Positions 1 through 7,940 of a stretch of DNA of 17,699 nt are shown here, piece after piece. Location of the stretch: assembly GCA_012519645.1 (NCBI GenBank), contig JAAYPU010000157.1, forward strand, positions 1 through 17,699, in the 5' to 3' direction. Positions within the stretch are counted from its first letter, which is position 1. Every line of letters begins with the position of its first letter. The position numbers and the translations under genes were made by a program. A model generated the notes under the pieces. It did not search any database. It was given only the letters and a program-made list of their open reading frames with translations, and was not told the origin of the DNA. This stretch comes from Clostridiales bacterium (GTDB lineage: Bacteria > Bacillota > Clostridia > Peptostreptococcales > JAAYPU01).

Positions 1-825
1 GCTTATCGTCTTTATGTTGATAATTTAATGAATAAATATGTTATTAGTGATGAGCAGAAAAATATTATTAAACAAAAAATTATGGATAATCTGGTTGAAT
101 TGGATAAAACAATAGAAAAGGCATCGTCACTTTTGTCTCAGCTGACTAATTTAACATCTTTTGCTATAACGCCTAAAATAGATGAAAATAGGCTTGAGTA
201 TATAAAACTTATTCCCATTGACCAGCAAAGCGTCTTGCTTATGATCGTTACTGAATCGGGCAATGTGAATAATACAGTACTTAAGCTTGACCATGCATAT
301 ACAGAAGAAAATTTAAATATCTTATCAAAAGTATTGACATATAACTATAAAGGCAAATCCCTATCCACAATAATTAAGATGGAAATAATCAAGACTTTCG
401 AAGATGATATTGAAACGATGCATAAAATTATGCAAAATGTAATGCCTAACTTCTTGCATACTTTAGAGAATATGCTCAATGTTCATTTGTATATGGATGG
501 TTTGACTAATATTTTTTCACTGCCGGAATACTATAATATTGATAAAGCAAAAGAATTTCTGGAAATATTAAACCAAAAAGAACATTTTACAGAGGTGCTG
601 ATAAATAGGGAAAATGGCGTAGTAATAACCATTGGTCAGGAAAATAAAGATTCAGAATTAAAGGATTGCAGCCTGATTACTGCAACCTATAGTATCAATG
701 GAGAAACTGTAGGAAAAATTGGCGTTATCGGACCAACACGAATGAAATACAGCAAGGTTACTTCCATAGTTGAATATATGACGGAAAACTTAAGTAATGC
801 TTTTAAAATAAACAGTAAAGAATAG
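1..825 (+). CDS. hrcA: Heat-inducible transcription repressor HrcA (5' end missing)
   Basis: The frame is open from the first base and reads AYRLYVDNLM before the first in-window ATG at 28. This matches the end of the HrcA winged-helix region, so the gene enters from upstream and the ATG at 28 is internal. The 274 residues visible, against roughly 340-350 for the family, mean that about 70 N-terminal residues (the DNA-binding helix-turn-helix) lie outside the window. What remains is the GAF-like dimerisation domain with the conserved C-terminal block GKIGVIGPTRMKYSKV, then SIVEYMTENL. HrcA represses hrcA-grpE-dnaK and groES-groEL by binding CIRCE operators, and its activity depends on GroEL. 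No CIRCE repeat is visible in the window; it would be expected upstream of hrcA. grpE follows after 14 nt, as in the standard Firmicutes operon. Confidence 0.95.
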   Translation, partial: AYRLYVDNLMNKYVISDEQKNIIKQKIMDNLVELDKTIEKASSLLSQLTNLTSFAITPKIDENRLEYIKLIPIDQQSVLLMIVTESGNVNNTVLKLDHAYTEENLNILSKVLTYNYKGKSLSTIIKMEIIKTFEDDIETMHKIMQNVMPNFLHTLENMLNVHLYMDGLTNIFSLPEYYNIDKAKEFLEILNQKEHFTEVLINRENGVVITIGQENKDSELKDCSLITATYSINGETVGKIGVIGPTRMKYSKVTSIVEYMTENLSNAFKINSKE

Positions 826-839
826 TTAGGTGGTGTGTT

Positions 840-1364
840 ATGAAAAATGAAAAGAATTTAAATAATGAAGAAATAAATATAGAAAAGGAAGCATCTATCG
901 AAGAAGCTGAAGTGACAGCAGAAAAATCAGATTATGAACAGCTTTTAGCAGAAAAGAATGAGCTTAATGAAAAATATTTACGATTAGCTGCAGATTTTCA
1001 AAATTATAAACGAAGAACTGAAAATGAAAAAAAAGAAGTATTCAACTATGCTAATGAATCTATTATAACAGATTTTCTGGAAGTGATAGATAATTTGGAA
1101 AGGGCAATAAATAGTGCAGGTAAGGAAGATTCTCTTCTTGATGGGATCCGGATGGTACATAAGCAGTTAATGGACATTCTTACAAAATACGGCTTAAAAG
1201 AAATTGAATCAGAAAACTGTCAATTTGACCCCAATTTTCATCATGCAGTAATGAGAGCAAAATCCGATGAAAGTGACAGCAATACGATAATCGAAGTATT
1301 TCAAAAAGGATATACTTTAAATGGTAAGGTTATTCGCCCCTGTATGGTAAAAGTGGCTGAATAA
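840..1364 (+). CDS. grpE: Nucleotide exchange factor GrpE
   Basis: The protein has 174 residues, a normal bacterial GrpE length. The N-terminal 30 residues are acidic and probably disordered. They are followed by a long Glu/Lys-rich helix around residues 30-90 (LAADFQNYKRRTENEKKE is the family signature) that forms the dimeric coiled coil. The C-terminal beta domain carries FDPNFHHAVM and ends GKVIRPCMVKV, close to the usual G-x-V-x-R-P-A-x-V-x-V with Cys in place of Ala or Ser. GrpE releases ADP from DnaK and acts in the cytoplasmic DnaK-DnaJ-GrpE folding cycle. The start is supported by AGGTGG at 828-833, 6 nt before the ATG. It lies between hrcA and dnaK, probably on the same transcript. 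Confidence 0.97.
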   Translation: MKNEKNLNNEEINIEKEASIEEAEVTAEKSDYEQLLAEKNELNEKYLRLAADFQNYKRRTENEKKEVFNYANESIITDFLEVIDNLERAINSAGKEDSLLDGIRMVHKQLMDILTKYGLKEIESENCQFDPNFHHAVMRAKSDESDSNTIIEVFQKGYTLNGKVIRPCMVKVAE

Positions 1365-1465
1365 TCGTAATCGATGTGGGTATGTATGAAGTATGCTTTG
1401 ATTTCTGCATAAATAATAAAAGTATGTAATTAATAAAGAAGTATGATATTAAGGAGGAAAATAAT

Positions 1466-3301
1466 ATGGGAAAAGTTATAGGTATCGACTTAGGAACAAC
1501 AAACTCATGTGTTTCAGTATTAGAAGGCGGTGATCCTGTTGTTATAGCAAATGCGGAGGGTAATAGAACTACTCCTTCAGTTATGGCTTTTGCTAAAAAC
1601 GGGGAAAGATTGGTTGGAGAAACTGCTAAAAGGCAGGCAGTAACAAATCCTGACAGAACGATCATGTCTATTAAAAGGCATATGGGAACAGATTATAAAA
1701 TAGAAATTGATGGGAAAGATTATACACCTCAAGATATTTCGGCAATGATATTGATGAAATTAAAAGCTGATGCTGAAAGTTATCTGGGTGAAAAGGTTAC
1801 GGAAGCGGTAATTACTGTACCTGCATACTTTACTGACAGTCAAAGACAGGCTACTAAAGATGCAGGTAAAATCGCCGGTCTGGAAGTAAAAAGAATCATT
1901 AATGAACCAACTGCAGCATCCTTGGCATATGGCTTAGATAAGGAAGAGGAACATCAAAAAATATTGGTATATGACCTTGGAGGAGGTACTTTTGACGTTT
2001 CCATACTTGAATTAGGAGACGGAGTATTTGAAGTGCTTGCAACTAATGGAAATAACCATCTTGGCGGAGATGACTTCGATAACATATTGATTGATTTCAT
2101 TGCAGAATCCTTTGCTAAAGAGCATGGTGTGGATCTGAGAAAAGATAAGATGTCACTTCAAAGATTAAAAGAAGCCGCAGAAAAAGCAAAAAAAGAATTA
2201 TCATCCACTCAAACAACAAATGTAAATCTGCCATTTATTACAGCTACTGCTGATGGACCTTTACATTTAAATATGGATATAACAAGATCAAAATTTGAAC
2301 AATTGACAGCACATTTAGTAGAAAAAACAATTGAACCTATGAAAAAAGCTTTAAAAGATGCTGGAATCACAAGCAATGATATTGATAAAGTAATCTTGGT
2401 TGGCGGATCTACAAGGATACCTGCTGTCCAGGAAGCTGTTAAAAAGATTACCGGCAAAGAGCCTCATAAAGGCGTTAATCCTGATGAATGCGTTGCAATC
2501 GGTGCTGCTATTCAAGCGGGTGTTTTGACAGGAGAAGTAAAAGATATTTTGTTATTGGACGTAACACCTCTTTCATTAGGAATCGAAACCCTTGGCGGCG
2601 TATTTACAAAATTGATTGAAAGAAACACTACTATACCAACAAAGAAGAGTCAAGTGTTTTCAACAGCTGCAGATAATCAAACAGCTGTAGATATCCATGT
2701 TCTGCAGGGTGAAAGAGAAATGGCGGCGGACAATATTACCTTAGGAAGATTCCAACTTACCGGAATTCCGCCTGCACCAAGAGGAATACCTCAAATAGAA
2801 GTAACCTTTGACATAGATGCCAACGGTATAGTAAATGTTCATGCTAAAGATAAAGGTACAGGGAAAGAACAACGTATCACTATAACAGCATCAACAAATC
2901 TTAGTGATGATGAAATAAAACGAAAGGTCAAAGAAGCTGAACAATTTGCAGAAGAAGATAAGAAAAGAAAAGAATCCGTAGAAGTTAAAAACAAAGCAGA
3001 TTCATTGGTTTACGAAACTGAAAAGGCATTGAAGGAAGTCGGAGATAAAATAAATGCTTCAGACAAAGAAAAAATAGAATCTCAAGTAGAAGCTTTGAAA
3101 AAAGCAATGGAAACAGATAATATAGACGACATTAAACAAAAAACGGAAGAATTAACAAATGCATTCCATGTTTTATCACAGAAGCTTTATGAAGCCGCAT
3201 CACAGCAGCAAGGTGCTGAGCAAAGTGAAAACACCGAAAAAAGACAAGATGAAAATGTAGTTGATGCAGATTATGAAGTCGTAGATGACGATGAAAAATA
3301 A
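1466..3301 (+). CDS. dnaK: Chaperone protein DnaK (Hsp70)
   Basis: At 611 residues this is the usual Gram-positive Hsp70 length, slightly shorter than proteobacterial DnaK. The nucleotide-binding domain shows the phosphate-1 motif GIDLGTTNS (residues 6-14), the second phosphate loop YDLGGGTFDVS and the adenosine motif GGSTRIPAVQ. The linker and start of the substrate domain read LLLDVTPLSLGIETLGG. The C-terminal helical lid is Lys/Glu-rich and ends in an acidic tail, DADYEVVDDDEK. DnaK is the ATP-dependent chaperone that works with DnaJ and GrpE on unfolded polypeptides. AAGGAGG at 1451-1457 is a near-perfect ribosome binding site 8 nt from the ATG. The 101-bp gap after grpE shows no CIRCE operator or convincing promoter, so transcription probably comes from upstream of hrcA. 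Confidence 0.99.
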   Translation: MGKVIGIDLGTTNSCVSVLEGGDPVVIANAEGNRTTPSVMAFAKNGERLVGETAKRQAVTNPDRTIMSIKRHMGTDYKIEIDGKDYTPQDISAMILMKLKADAESYLGEKVTEAVITVPAYFTDSQRQATKDAGKIAGLEVKRIINEPTAASLAYGLDKEEEHQKILVYDLGGGTFDVSILELGDGVFEVLATNGNNHLGGDDFDNILIDFIAESFAKEHGVDLRKDKMSLQRLKEAAEKAKKELSSTQTTNVNLPFITATADGPLHLNMDITRSKFEQLTAHLVEKTIEPMKKALKDAGITSNDIDKVILVGGSTRIPAVQEAVKKITGKEPHKGVNPDECVAIGAAIQAGVLTGEVKDILLLDVTPLSLGIETLGGVFTKLIERNTTIPTKKSQVFSTAADNQTAVDIHVLQGEREMAADNITLGRFQLTGIPPAPRGIPQIEVTFDIDANGIVNVHAKDKGTGKEQRITITASTNLSDDEIKRKVKEAEQFAEEDKKRKESVEVKNKADSLVYETEKALKEVGDKINASDKEKIESQVEALKKAMETDNIDDIKQKTEELTNAFHVLSQKLYEAASQQQGAEQSENTEKRQDENVVDADYEVVDDDEK

Positions 3302-3334
3302 AAACAGAGGCACCTAACAGGTGCCTCAAGTTTT
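3301..3334 (+). terminator. Hairpin after dnaK, probable (partial) terminator
   Basis: GAGGCACCT (3307-3315) and AGGTGCCTC (3319-3327) form a perfect 9-bp GC-rich stem with an AAC loop. The outer AAAAC/GTTTT can pair beyond a small internal loop. The downstream tract is only TTTT, then GATTCTT, so termination may be incomplete. It would lower dnaJ expression relative to dnaK, or protect the dnaK mRNA 3' end. Confidence 0.7.
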
Positions 3335-3384
3335 GATTCTTATTATGATTATGAAAGAATATATTTTTGAAGTGAAAACTCTGC

Positions 3385-3414
3385 TTGAAGCAAGCAACAA
3401 TATATATGTATAAT
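3385..3414 (+). promoter_or_regulatory. Predicted sigma-A type promoter for dnaJ
   Basis: A TTGAAG -35-like box (3385-3390) and a perfect TATAAT -10 box (3409-3414) are separated by 18 bp. They lie downstream of the dnaK hairpin and about 40 bp before the dnaJ start. This suggests that dnaJ can be transcribed independently of the HrcA-controlled upstream genes. No CIRCE-like operator is seen next to it. Confidence 0.6.
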
Positions 3415-3453
3415 AGATGTGCAGTATAAAAAGTGACTGAAGAGGGTGAGATA

Positions 3454-4581
3454 TTGTCTAAAAGAGATTATTACGAAGTACTTGGAATTTCAAAAGGTGC
3501 GACAACTGAAGAAATTAAACGAGCTTATAGAAAAAAAGCGCATGAATATCATCCTGATAAAAATGGCGGAGATAAAGAGGCAGAGGAAAAATTTAAAGAG
3601 GTCAACGAGGCTTATGAAATACTGTCAGACCCACAAAAAAAGGAGCGATATGATCGTTTCGGCCATGCGGGTGTAGATCCAAGCGCCGGAGGCTTTGGCG
3701 GCGGATTCGGAGGCTTTGAGGATATATTTTCTGATATATTTGATATGTTTGGAGGCGGCTTTTCTTCCTCCGGACGTAAACGAAATGGTCCTATGAAAGG
3801 TGCGGATTTAAAAGAACATGTTACAATTACTTTTAATGAAGCCGCCTTCGGAGTTGAGAAAAACTTATCTATATACCGTCATGAAACTTGTAATGAATGT
3901 GACGGAACCGGTGCCAAGAAGGGGACTTCAAGAGTAACTTGCCCTAACTGTAATGGGAGCGGTGAAGTGAGAACACAACAAAGAACGCCTTTCGGACAAT
4001 TTATAAATGTGCATCCATGTGACAGATGTAAAGGTAAAGGCACAATTATAGAAGAACTATGCGAGGTTTGTAATGGTTTAGGTAAGGTTAAAAATAAAGT
4101 AAATATTAAAGTAAAAATTCCTGCAGGAGTAGACAACGAGTCGATTATCTCTTTAAGAGGCGAAGGAGAACCGGGGATCAACGGCGGCCCCAGGGGCGAT
4201 TTATACGTTTTAATAAAAGTTCTACCGCATAAGCTCTTTAAAAGAGATGGGAACGATTTAATTCTTGAGATTCCGATAACGTTCCCTCAGGCTGCTTTAG
4301 GCGATGATTTAGTCGTGCCCACATTAGAAGGGAAAATTAGTTATAAAATCCCTGCCGGAACTCAGTCAGGAACAGTATTCCGTATTAAAGGAAAAGGTAT
4401 CAAACATGTCAATACAGGAAGAATGGGAGATCTATATGTAAAAATAATTGTAGAGATTCCAAAGAAGCTTACCGGTGAACAGAAAAAATTACTGCAAAAA
4501 CTAGCTACGTCATTTGGTACGGAAGGCCATGAACAAAGAAAAAGTTTTATGGAAAACGTGAAAGATATATTAGGAATTTAG
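3454..4581 (+). CDS. dnaJ: Chaperone protein DnaJ (Hsp40, type I)
   Basis: I place the start at TTG 3454. It gives MSKRDYYEVLGI, the canonical DnaJ N-terminus, and has a GAGG-containing ribosome binding site (from 3442) at a normal distance. An in-frame GTG at 3433 has no such site. The 375-residue protein has every type I module: J domain with HPD at residues 33-35, Gly/Phe region about 74-107, and four zinc-binding repeats (CNECDGTG, CPNCNGSG, CDRCKGKG, CEVCNGLG; about residues 146-210). The two beta-sandwich substrate-binding domains follow. DnaJ delivers unfolded clients to DnaK and stimulates its ATPase. The gene is set apart from dnaK by a hairpin and its own promoter. Its last codons form one arm of a perfect 16-bp inverted repeat. 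Confidence 0.97.
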   Translation: MSKRDYYEVLGISKGATTEEIKRAYRKKAHEYHPDKNGGDKEAEEKFKEVNEAYEILSDPQKKERYDRFGHAGVDPSAGGFGGGFGGFEDIFSDIFDMFGGGFSSSGRKRNGPMKGADLKEHVTITFNEAAFGVEKNLSIYRHETCNECDGTGAKKGTSRVTCPNCNGSGEVRTQQRTPFGQFINVHPCDRCKGKGTIIEELCEVCNGLGKVKNKVNIKVKIPAGVDNESIISLRGEGEPGINGGPRGDLYVLIKVLPHKLFKRDGNDLILEIPITFPQAALGDDLVVPTLEGKISYKIPAGTQSGTVFRIKGKGIKHVNTGRMGDLYVKIIVEIPKKLTGEQKKLLQKLATSFGTEGHEQRKSFMENVKDILGI

Positions 4582-4597
4582 ATTCCTAATATATCTT
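4562..4597 (+). repeat. Perfect 16-bp inverted repeat spanning the dnaJ stop codon
   Basis: AAGATATATTAGGAAT (4562-4577, coding for the last dnaJ residues) is exactly complementary to ATTCCTAATATATCTT (4582-4597), with a 4-nt loop TTAG that contains most of the stop codon. No T-run follows; the sequence passes directly into AATTAAG heptamers. It is therefore not a classical intrinsic terminator, although a hairpin here could still stabilise the dnaJ mRNA end. Similar stop-codon hairpins occur after cdd and recO. Confidence 0.8.
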
Positions 4598-4894
4598 AAG
4601 AATTAAGAATACAAATTAAGAATTAAGGAGGAAATTTGCGCATGCAAATTTCTTTATTAATCTTTAATCTACCGGGTGAACATAGTTCGCCACTATGCCG
4701 GACTTTTGACTCCGGACTCCGGGCAAGAGACCTAATACCTGAAACTACATGGACATTAAAACTATTAATTTATTATTTAATGACATTTAACTATATATTT
4801 AACATTAATTTTCTATTAAAAATTATTATAAACCATAAATCATAAATCATAAATCTTAACTATGAATGATTAATCGACAGATTAATCATTCATA
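4598..4894. repeat. Mosaic heptad-repeat intergenic element 1 (dnaJ-prmA spacer)
   Basis: This fills the gene-free spacer. In order: AATTAAG units (4601-4607, 4614-4620, 4621-4627) with a degenerate AATACA between them; GGAGG (4627-4631) running into a palindrome GAAATTTGC/GCAAATTTC (4631-4639 and 4644-4652); and a locally GC-rich part (about 4671-4725) with two CCGGACT units (4698-4704 and 4712-4718) exactly two heptads apart. An AT-rich, weakly periodic stretch follows, then three exact CATAAAT units (4834-4854). It ends in a perfect 15-bp inverted repeat (4861-4875/4880-4894, loop GACA) just before the prmA ribosome binding site. An open frame through it starting at TTG 4636 gives about 69 low-complexity residues, and I do not consider it a gene. 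Confidence 0.8.
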
Positions 4895-4907
4895 TTCGGA
4901 GGTAATA

Positions 4908-5822
4908 ATGGAGTGGATAAAGTATATTGTTGAAGTACCCGGTTATGAACACATCGACGTTTTATACGCGGTATTATTGGATTTTGGATTAGACAGTATA
5001 GAAATTGAAAGTCAGGAGTTTATGCAATTAAAGCAAGATGAAAAGGCTTGGGATTATTGCGATACAATCGAACAAGAAGGTAATCGCATTATTTTTTATT
5101 TGCAGAAAAATGATTATGGTAAACAAAGTGAAGTGAAAGCTTTACTGCTAGAATGTGCATTAAAAAATAATTTTACTATCAGTATAAAAGAGGAAATCAT
5201 TTTGGAAAAAGACTGGTCGGAGGTATGGAAAGCATATTTTAAACCTATCAAAATAACAAATAGGATAGTTATTAAGCCTGAATGGGAAAATTATGAACCG
5301 TCGTCCGATAAAGAAATAATCATTGAAATCGATCCGGGGATGGCCTTTGGAACCGGAACTCATGAAACAACATCAATGTGCATAGAGCTTCTTGAGAAAT
5401 ATTTGAAAGATGATATGGATGTCTTGGATGTCGGATGCGGTTCCGGGATATTATCAATTGCCGCAGCTAAATTAGGGGCAAAGAATGTGACCGGAGTGGA
5501 TATTGATTTAGATGCTGTGTCTGTTTCTAAAGAAAATGCAGAAAAAAATGGATTGTCTGATAAAATACATATCATCCATGGTGATTTGACAAAAGATATA
5601 GATATTAAAGCTGATATTGCTGTAGCAAATATTTTGGCGGATATCGTCATATTTCTGTCTGATTGCATTGAGAAAAACCTTAAGGGTGAGAAAATTTTTA
5701 TTGCATCCGGTATAATCAGAGAAAAAGAAAGAAGCGTCATAGATGCTCTTGTTGATCATAATTTCAAAATACTTCAAGTATTGCAAAAAGGAGAATGGTC
5801 TGCAATTGCAGCACAATTATAG
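4908..5822 (+). CDS. prmA: Ribosomal protein L11 methyltransferase PrmA
   Basis: I choose ATG 4908 because GGAGG (4898-4902) precedes it by 5 nt and MEWIKYIVEVPG is a typical PrmA N-terminus. An upstream in-frame ATG at 4866 lies inside an inverted repeat. The 304-residue protein has the N-terminal L11-recognition domain (about residues 1-100), then DPGMAFGTGTHETT (142-155). The class I SAM-binding motif VLDVGCGSG (172-180) and the PrmA-type NILA motif (241-244) follow. The enzyme trimethylates several amino groups of ribosomal protein L11 using S-adenosylmethionine. It follows dnaJ directly in many Firmicutes (yqeT in Bacillus), as here, but with a repeat element in between. The next gene begins 4 nt after its stop, so the two are likely cotranscribed. 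Confidence 0.96.
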   Translation: MEWIKYIVEVPGYEHIDVLYAVLLDFGLDSIEIESQEFMQLKQDEKAWDYCDTIEQEGNRIIFYLQKNDYGKQSEVKALLLECALKNNFTISIKEEIILEKDWSEVWKAYFKPIKITNRIVIKPEWENYEPSSDKEIIIEIDPGMAFGTGTHETTSMCIELLEKYLKDDMDVLDVGCGSGILSIAAAKLGAKNVTGVDIDLDAVSVSKENAEKNGLSDKIHIIHGDLTKDIDIKADIAVANILADIVIFLSDCIEKNLKGEKIFIASGIIREKERSVIDALVDHNFKILQVLQKGEWSAIAAQL

Positions 5823-5826
5823 AAAA

Positions 5827-6561
5827 ATGAATAGATTTTTTGTAAACAAAAAGAATATAAATGACAATAAAATAATAATTACAGATAAAGAAGATATAAA
5901 GCACCTTTCAAAGGTTTTAAGAATAAAACCCGGTGAAAAAATAGAGATTTCCGATGTCGAAGAATATGAATATATTGCCGAGGTTGTAAATATATCAAAT
6001 AATCATATAGAAGCAGAAATAAAAGAAAAATCGCACTTTAATAGAGAGCCGGCTGCAAAAATTACTTTGTATCAAGGTATCCCTAAACAGGGCAAGATGG
6101 AGTATATTATTCAAAAATCGGTCGAGTTGGGTGTTTCAGAAATAGTGCCGATTTTTACGGAAAGAACAATAGTGCAAAATAAAGGCAATTTTGATAATAA
6201 GACAGAACGATGGCAGAAAATCGCTTTAGAAGCTGCCAAGCAGTGCAAGAGAGGTATAATCCCGAAAGTAAATGAGGCGCTGACATATAAAGAAATGCTT
6301 GAAGATATGGCAAATAAGGATTTAGTGTTGTTTTTATATGAAGGTGAAAAGGAGAGAAAAATCAAAACAGTATTACAAAATAATTGCGATACTAAGCAGG
6401 TTGCAATTATCGTTGGGCCTGAAGGTGGTTTTTCAGACAGTGAAGTTTTACTAGCCTCTGACAGAGGTTTTGTTTCTGTGACTTTAGGTAAAACCATATT
6501 AAGAACCGAGACGGCCGGAGCAGTGGCTATAGCATTGGTACTATATGAATTGGAAGGTTGA
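5827..6561 (+). CDS. rsmE: 16S rRNA (uracil1498-N3)-methyltransferase RsmE
   Basis: The start at ATG 5827 gives MNRFFVNKKN, the expected RsmE beginning, and 244 residues, the normal length. The longer open frame upstream overlaps prmA by about 80 nt. There is no clear ribosome binding site, so translational coupling to prmA (stop 4 nt upstream) is likely. The N-terminal PUA-like RNA-binding domain (about 1-70, with HLSKVLRIKPGEKIEI) is followed by a SPOUT methyltransferase domain. That domain contains the SAM-binding knot motifs GPEGG (197-201) and LGKTILRTETA (220-230). The enzyme methylates U1498 in 16S rRNA helix 44. It corresponds to yqeU in the conserved prmA-rsmE-mtaB order. Confidence 0.95.
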   Translation: MNRFFVNKKNINDNKIIITDKEDIKHLSKVLRIKPGEKIEISDVEEYEYIAEVVNISNNHIEAEIKEKSHFNREPAAKITLYQGIPKQGKMEYIIQKSVELGVSEIVPIFTERTIVQNKGNFDNKTERWQKIALEAAKQCKRGIIPKVNEALTYKEMLEDMANKDLVLFLYEGEKERKIKTVLQNNCDTKQVAIIVGPEGGFSDSEVLLASDRGFVSVTLGKTILRTETAGAVAIALVLYELEG

Positions 6562-6566
6562 TGTAA

Positions 6567-7871
6567 TTGAAGAAAGCGGCAATATATACATTAGGATGCA
6601 AAGTGAATCAATACGAAACGCAGGCAATCAAGGAAAAGTTTATAGATAACGGATATGAAATAGTGCATGAAGATGATTATGCAGATGTTTATATTATCAA
6701 TACATGTACTGTTACAAATTTATCTGACAGAAAGTCACGGCAATACATAAGGAGAGCGAAGAGAATAAATCCCGATAGTATTGTTATTGTTACAGGCTGT
6801 TATGCTCAGATGAGTCCTGATGAAATCGAAAAAATCGAAGATGTAAATCTAGTAGTTGGGACCAATGAAAAGAACAGTATTTTAGAATATGTTGAAATGG
6901 CACAAAATAATAATAAACTGGTTAAGGTAAAGGAATACGAGGATATCATCGATTATGAAGAAATGAAGATCCAAGGTATGGGCGAACGTACCCGTGCTTA
7001 TATCAAGATTCAGGAAGGATGTAATCAGTTTTGCTCATATTGCATTATACCCTATGCAAGAGGAAATATCAGAAGCAGGGCAATGGATGATATCATTAAC
7101 GAAGCAAAAACGCTCATAAGCAACGGCTATAAGGAAATCGTTATAACCGGTATCAATGCGGCGTTATATGGAGTAGACAACGGACAAGGGACATTGTTGG
7201 ATGTTATAGAAAATATTGACGGACTGGAAGGAAAATTCCGCATACGTTTAAGCTCTCTTGAACCTGCTTTCTTTGATGATAAATATATTGACAGGCTGAT
7301 GTCTTATAAAAAGCTATGCTCTCATATACATTTGTCTGTGCAGAGCGGCAGTAATAGAATCCTAAAAGCCATGAACAGAAAATATTCAGCTGAAGAGTTT
7401 GCTACCATAGTCAAAGTTCTGAGAAAAAGACGGCAAGATATGAATATTACTACAGATATTATCGTTGGATTTCCCGGGGAAACAGAAAAGGATTTTGATG
7501 AAACCTGCCATTTTGTAACAAAAATGAACTTTGGGAAGGTGCATGTTTTCAAATATTCAAAAAGAAAAGGGACGAAAGCCGCTGATATGACCGATCAAGT
7601 GGAAGATGCCGTTAAGAGCAAACGAAGCGATATACTTATAGAAATCTCTGATAAAGCAGCACGGAGCTTTAATGAAAAATTTATAAACAGAGAATTAGAA
7701 GTGCTCTTTGAAGCTAAAAATGAAAAAACAGGTTATTTTGAAGGGCTCACCGATAATTATATAAAGGTGTACTGTAAAAGTGATCTTGATTTATGCGATC
7801 AGTTTGCATATGTTAAAATATCAGGTATAATGGATGATGGTCTGATAGGTATATTGCCGATTAAATCATAA
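6567..7871 (+). CDS. mtaB: tRNA t6A37 methylthiotransferase MtaB (radical SAM)
   Basis: The TTG start at 6567 is supported by GGAAGG (6552-6557) inside the end of rsmE; upstream the frame offers no better start. The 434 residues show the MiaB-family layout. The N-terminal UPF0004 domain has cluster cysteines C11 (GCKVNQYE), C47 (NTCTVT) and C78 (GCYAQ). The radical SAM domain has CNQFCSYC (C152, C156, C159), and a C-terminal TRAM RNA-binding domain covers about 370-434. The PYARG segment after the radical SAM cysteines and the gene position (yqeV in Bacillus) favour MtaB over MiaB or RimO. The enzyme converts t6A to ms2t6A at position 37 of ANN-decoding tRNAs, using two Fe-S clusters. It is separated from rsmE by 5 nt. 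Confidence 0.94.
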   Translation: MKKAAIYTLGCKVNQYETQAIKEKFIDNGYEIVHEDDYADVYIINTCTVTNLSDRKSRQYIRRAKRINPDSIVIVTGCYAQMSPDEIEKIEDVNLVVGTNEKNSILEYVEMAQNNNKLVKVKEYEDIIDYEEMKIQGMGERTRAYIKIQEGCNQFCSYCIIPYARGNIRSRAMDDIINEAKTLISNGYKEIVITGINAALYGVDNGQGTLLDVIENIDGLEGKFRIRLSSLEPAFFDDKYIDRLMSYKKLCSHIHLSVQSGSNRILKAMNRKYSAEEFATIVKVLRKRRQDMNITTDIIVGFPGETEKDFDETCHFVTKMNFGKVHVFKYSKRKGTKAADMTDQVEDAVKSKRSDILIEISDKAARSFNEKFINRELEVLFEAKNEKTGYFEGLTDNYIKVYCKSDLDLCDQFAYVKISGIMDDGLIGILPIKS

Positions 7872-7881
7872 AAATTCTGTC

Positions 7882-7910
7882 TTTAAAAAATTTTTCCATA
7901 ATGCTATACT
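7882..7910 (+). promoter_or_regulatory. Possible promoter before the HIT gene
   Basis: TTTAAA (7882-7887) and TATACT (7905-7910) are 17 bp apart in the 69-bp gap after mtaB. The -35 box is weak. A second TATAAT at 7918-7923 is too close to the ribosome binding site to act as a -10 for this gene. Confidence 0.35.
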
Positions 7911-7940
7911 CTTATTATATAATTTGGGGAGGTGAAAAAA

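Noticed and set aside
1389..1445. Three copies of AAGTATG in the grpE-dnaK spacer
   Set aside because: Spacings are irregular (31 and 19 bp) and the motif is short in AT-rich DNA, so chance is a sufficient explanation.
1365..1465. CIRCE operator or separate dnaK promoter between grpE and dnaK
   Set aside because: No TTAGCACTC/GAGTGCTAA pair is present, and the only TATGAT is too close to the ribosome binding site.
1330..1665. Minus-strand open frames across grpE/dnaK (also at 2209-2457, 3879-4181, 5360-5740, 6111-6497 and 15173-15658)
   Set aside because: Each lies opposite a well-identified plus-strand gene, has no recognisable domain and has the composition expected of an antisense shadow.
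3446..3676. Second open frame overlapping the start of dnaJ
   Set aside because: It is a plus-strand shadow in another frame, Lys/Arg-rich from the A-rich sequence, while the dnaJ frame has a complete J domain.
4636..4845. Open frame of 69 codons after GGAGG in element 1, with a similar short TTG frame after GGAGG in element 2
   Set aside because: The two frames share only the residues encoded by the palindromic core, then diverge, and the one in element 2 ends after about 20 codons. The sequence is made of repeats with period 7, not 3, so the ribosome-binding-like motif is better explained as part of the repeat core.
4598..4894. Insertion sequence or MITE with a transposase footprint
   Set aside because: No transposase remnant, no matching terminal inverted repeats joining the two ends and no target duplication are visible. 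The outer inverted repeats at the two ends differ from each other.
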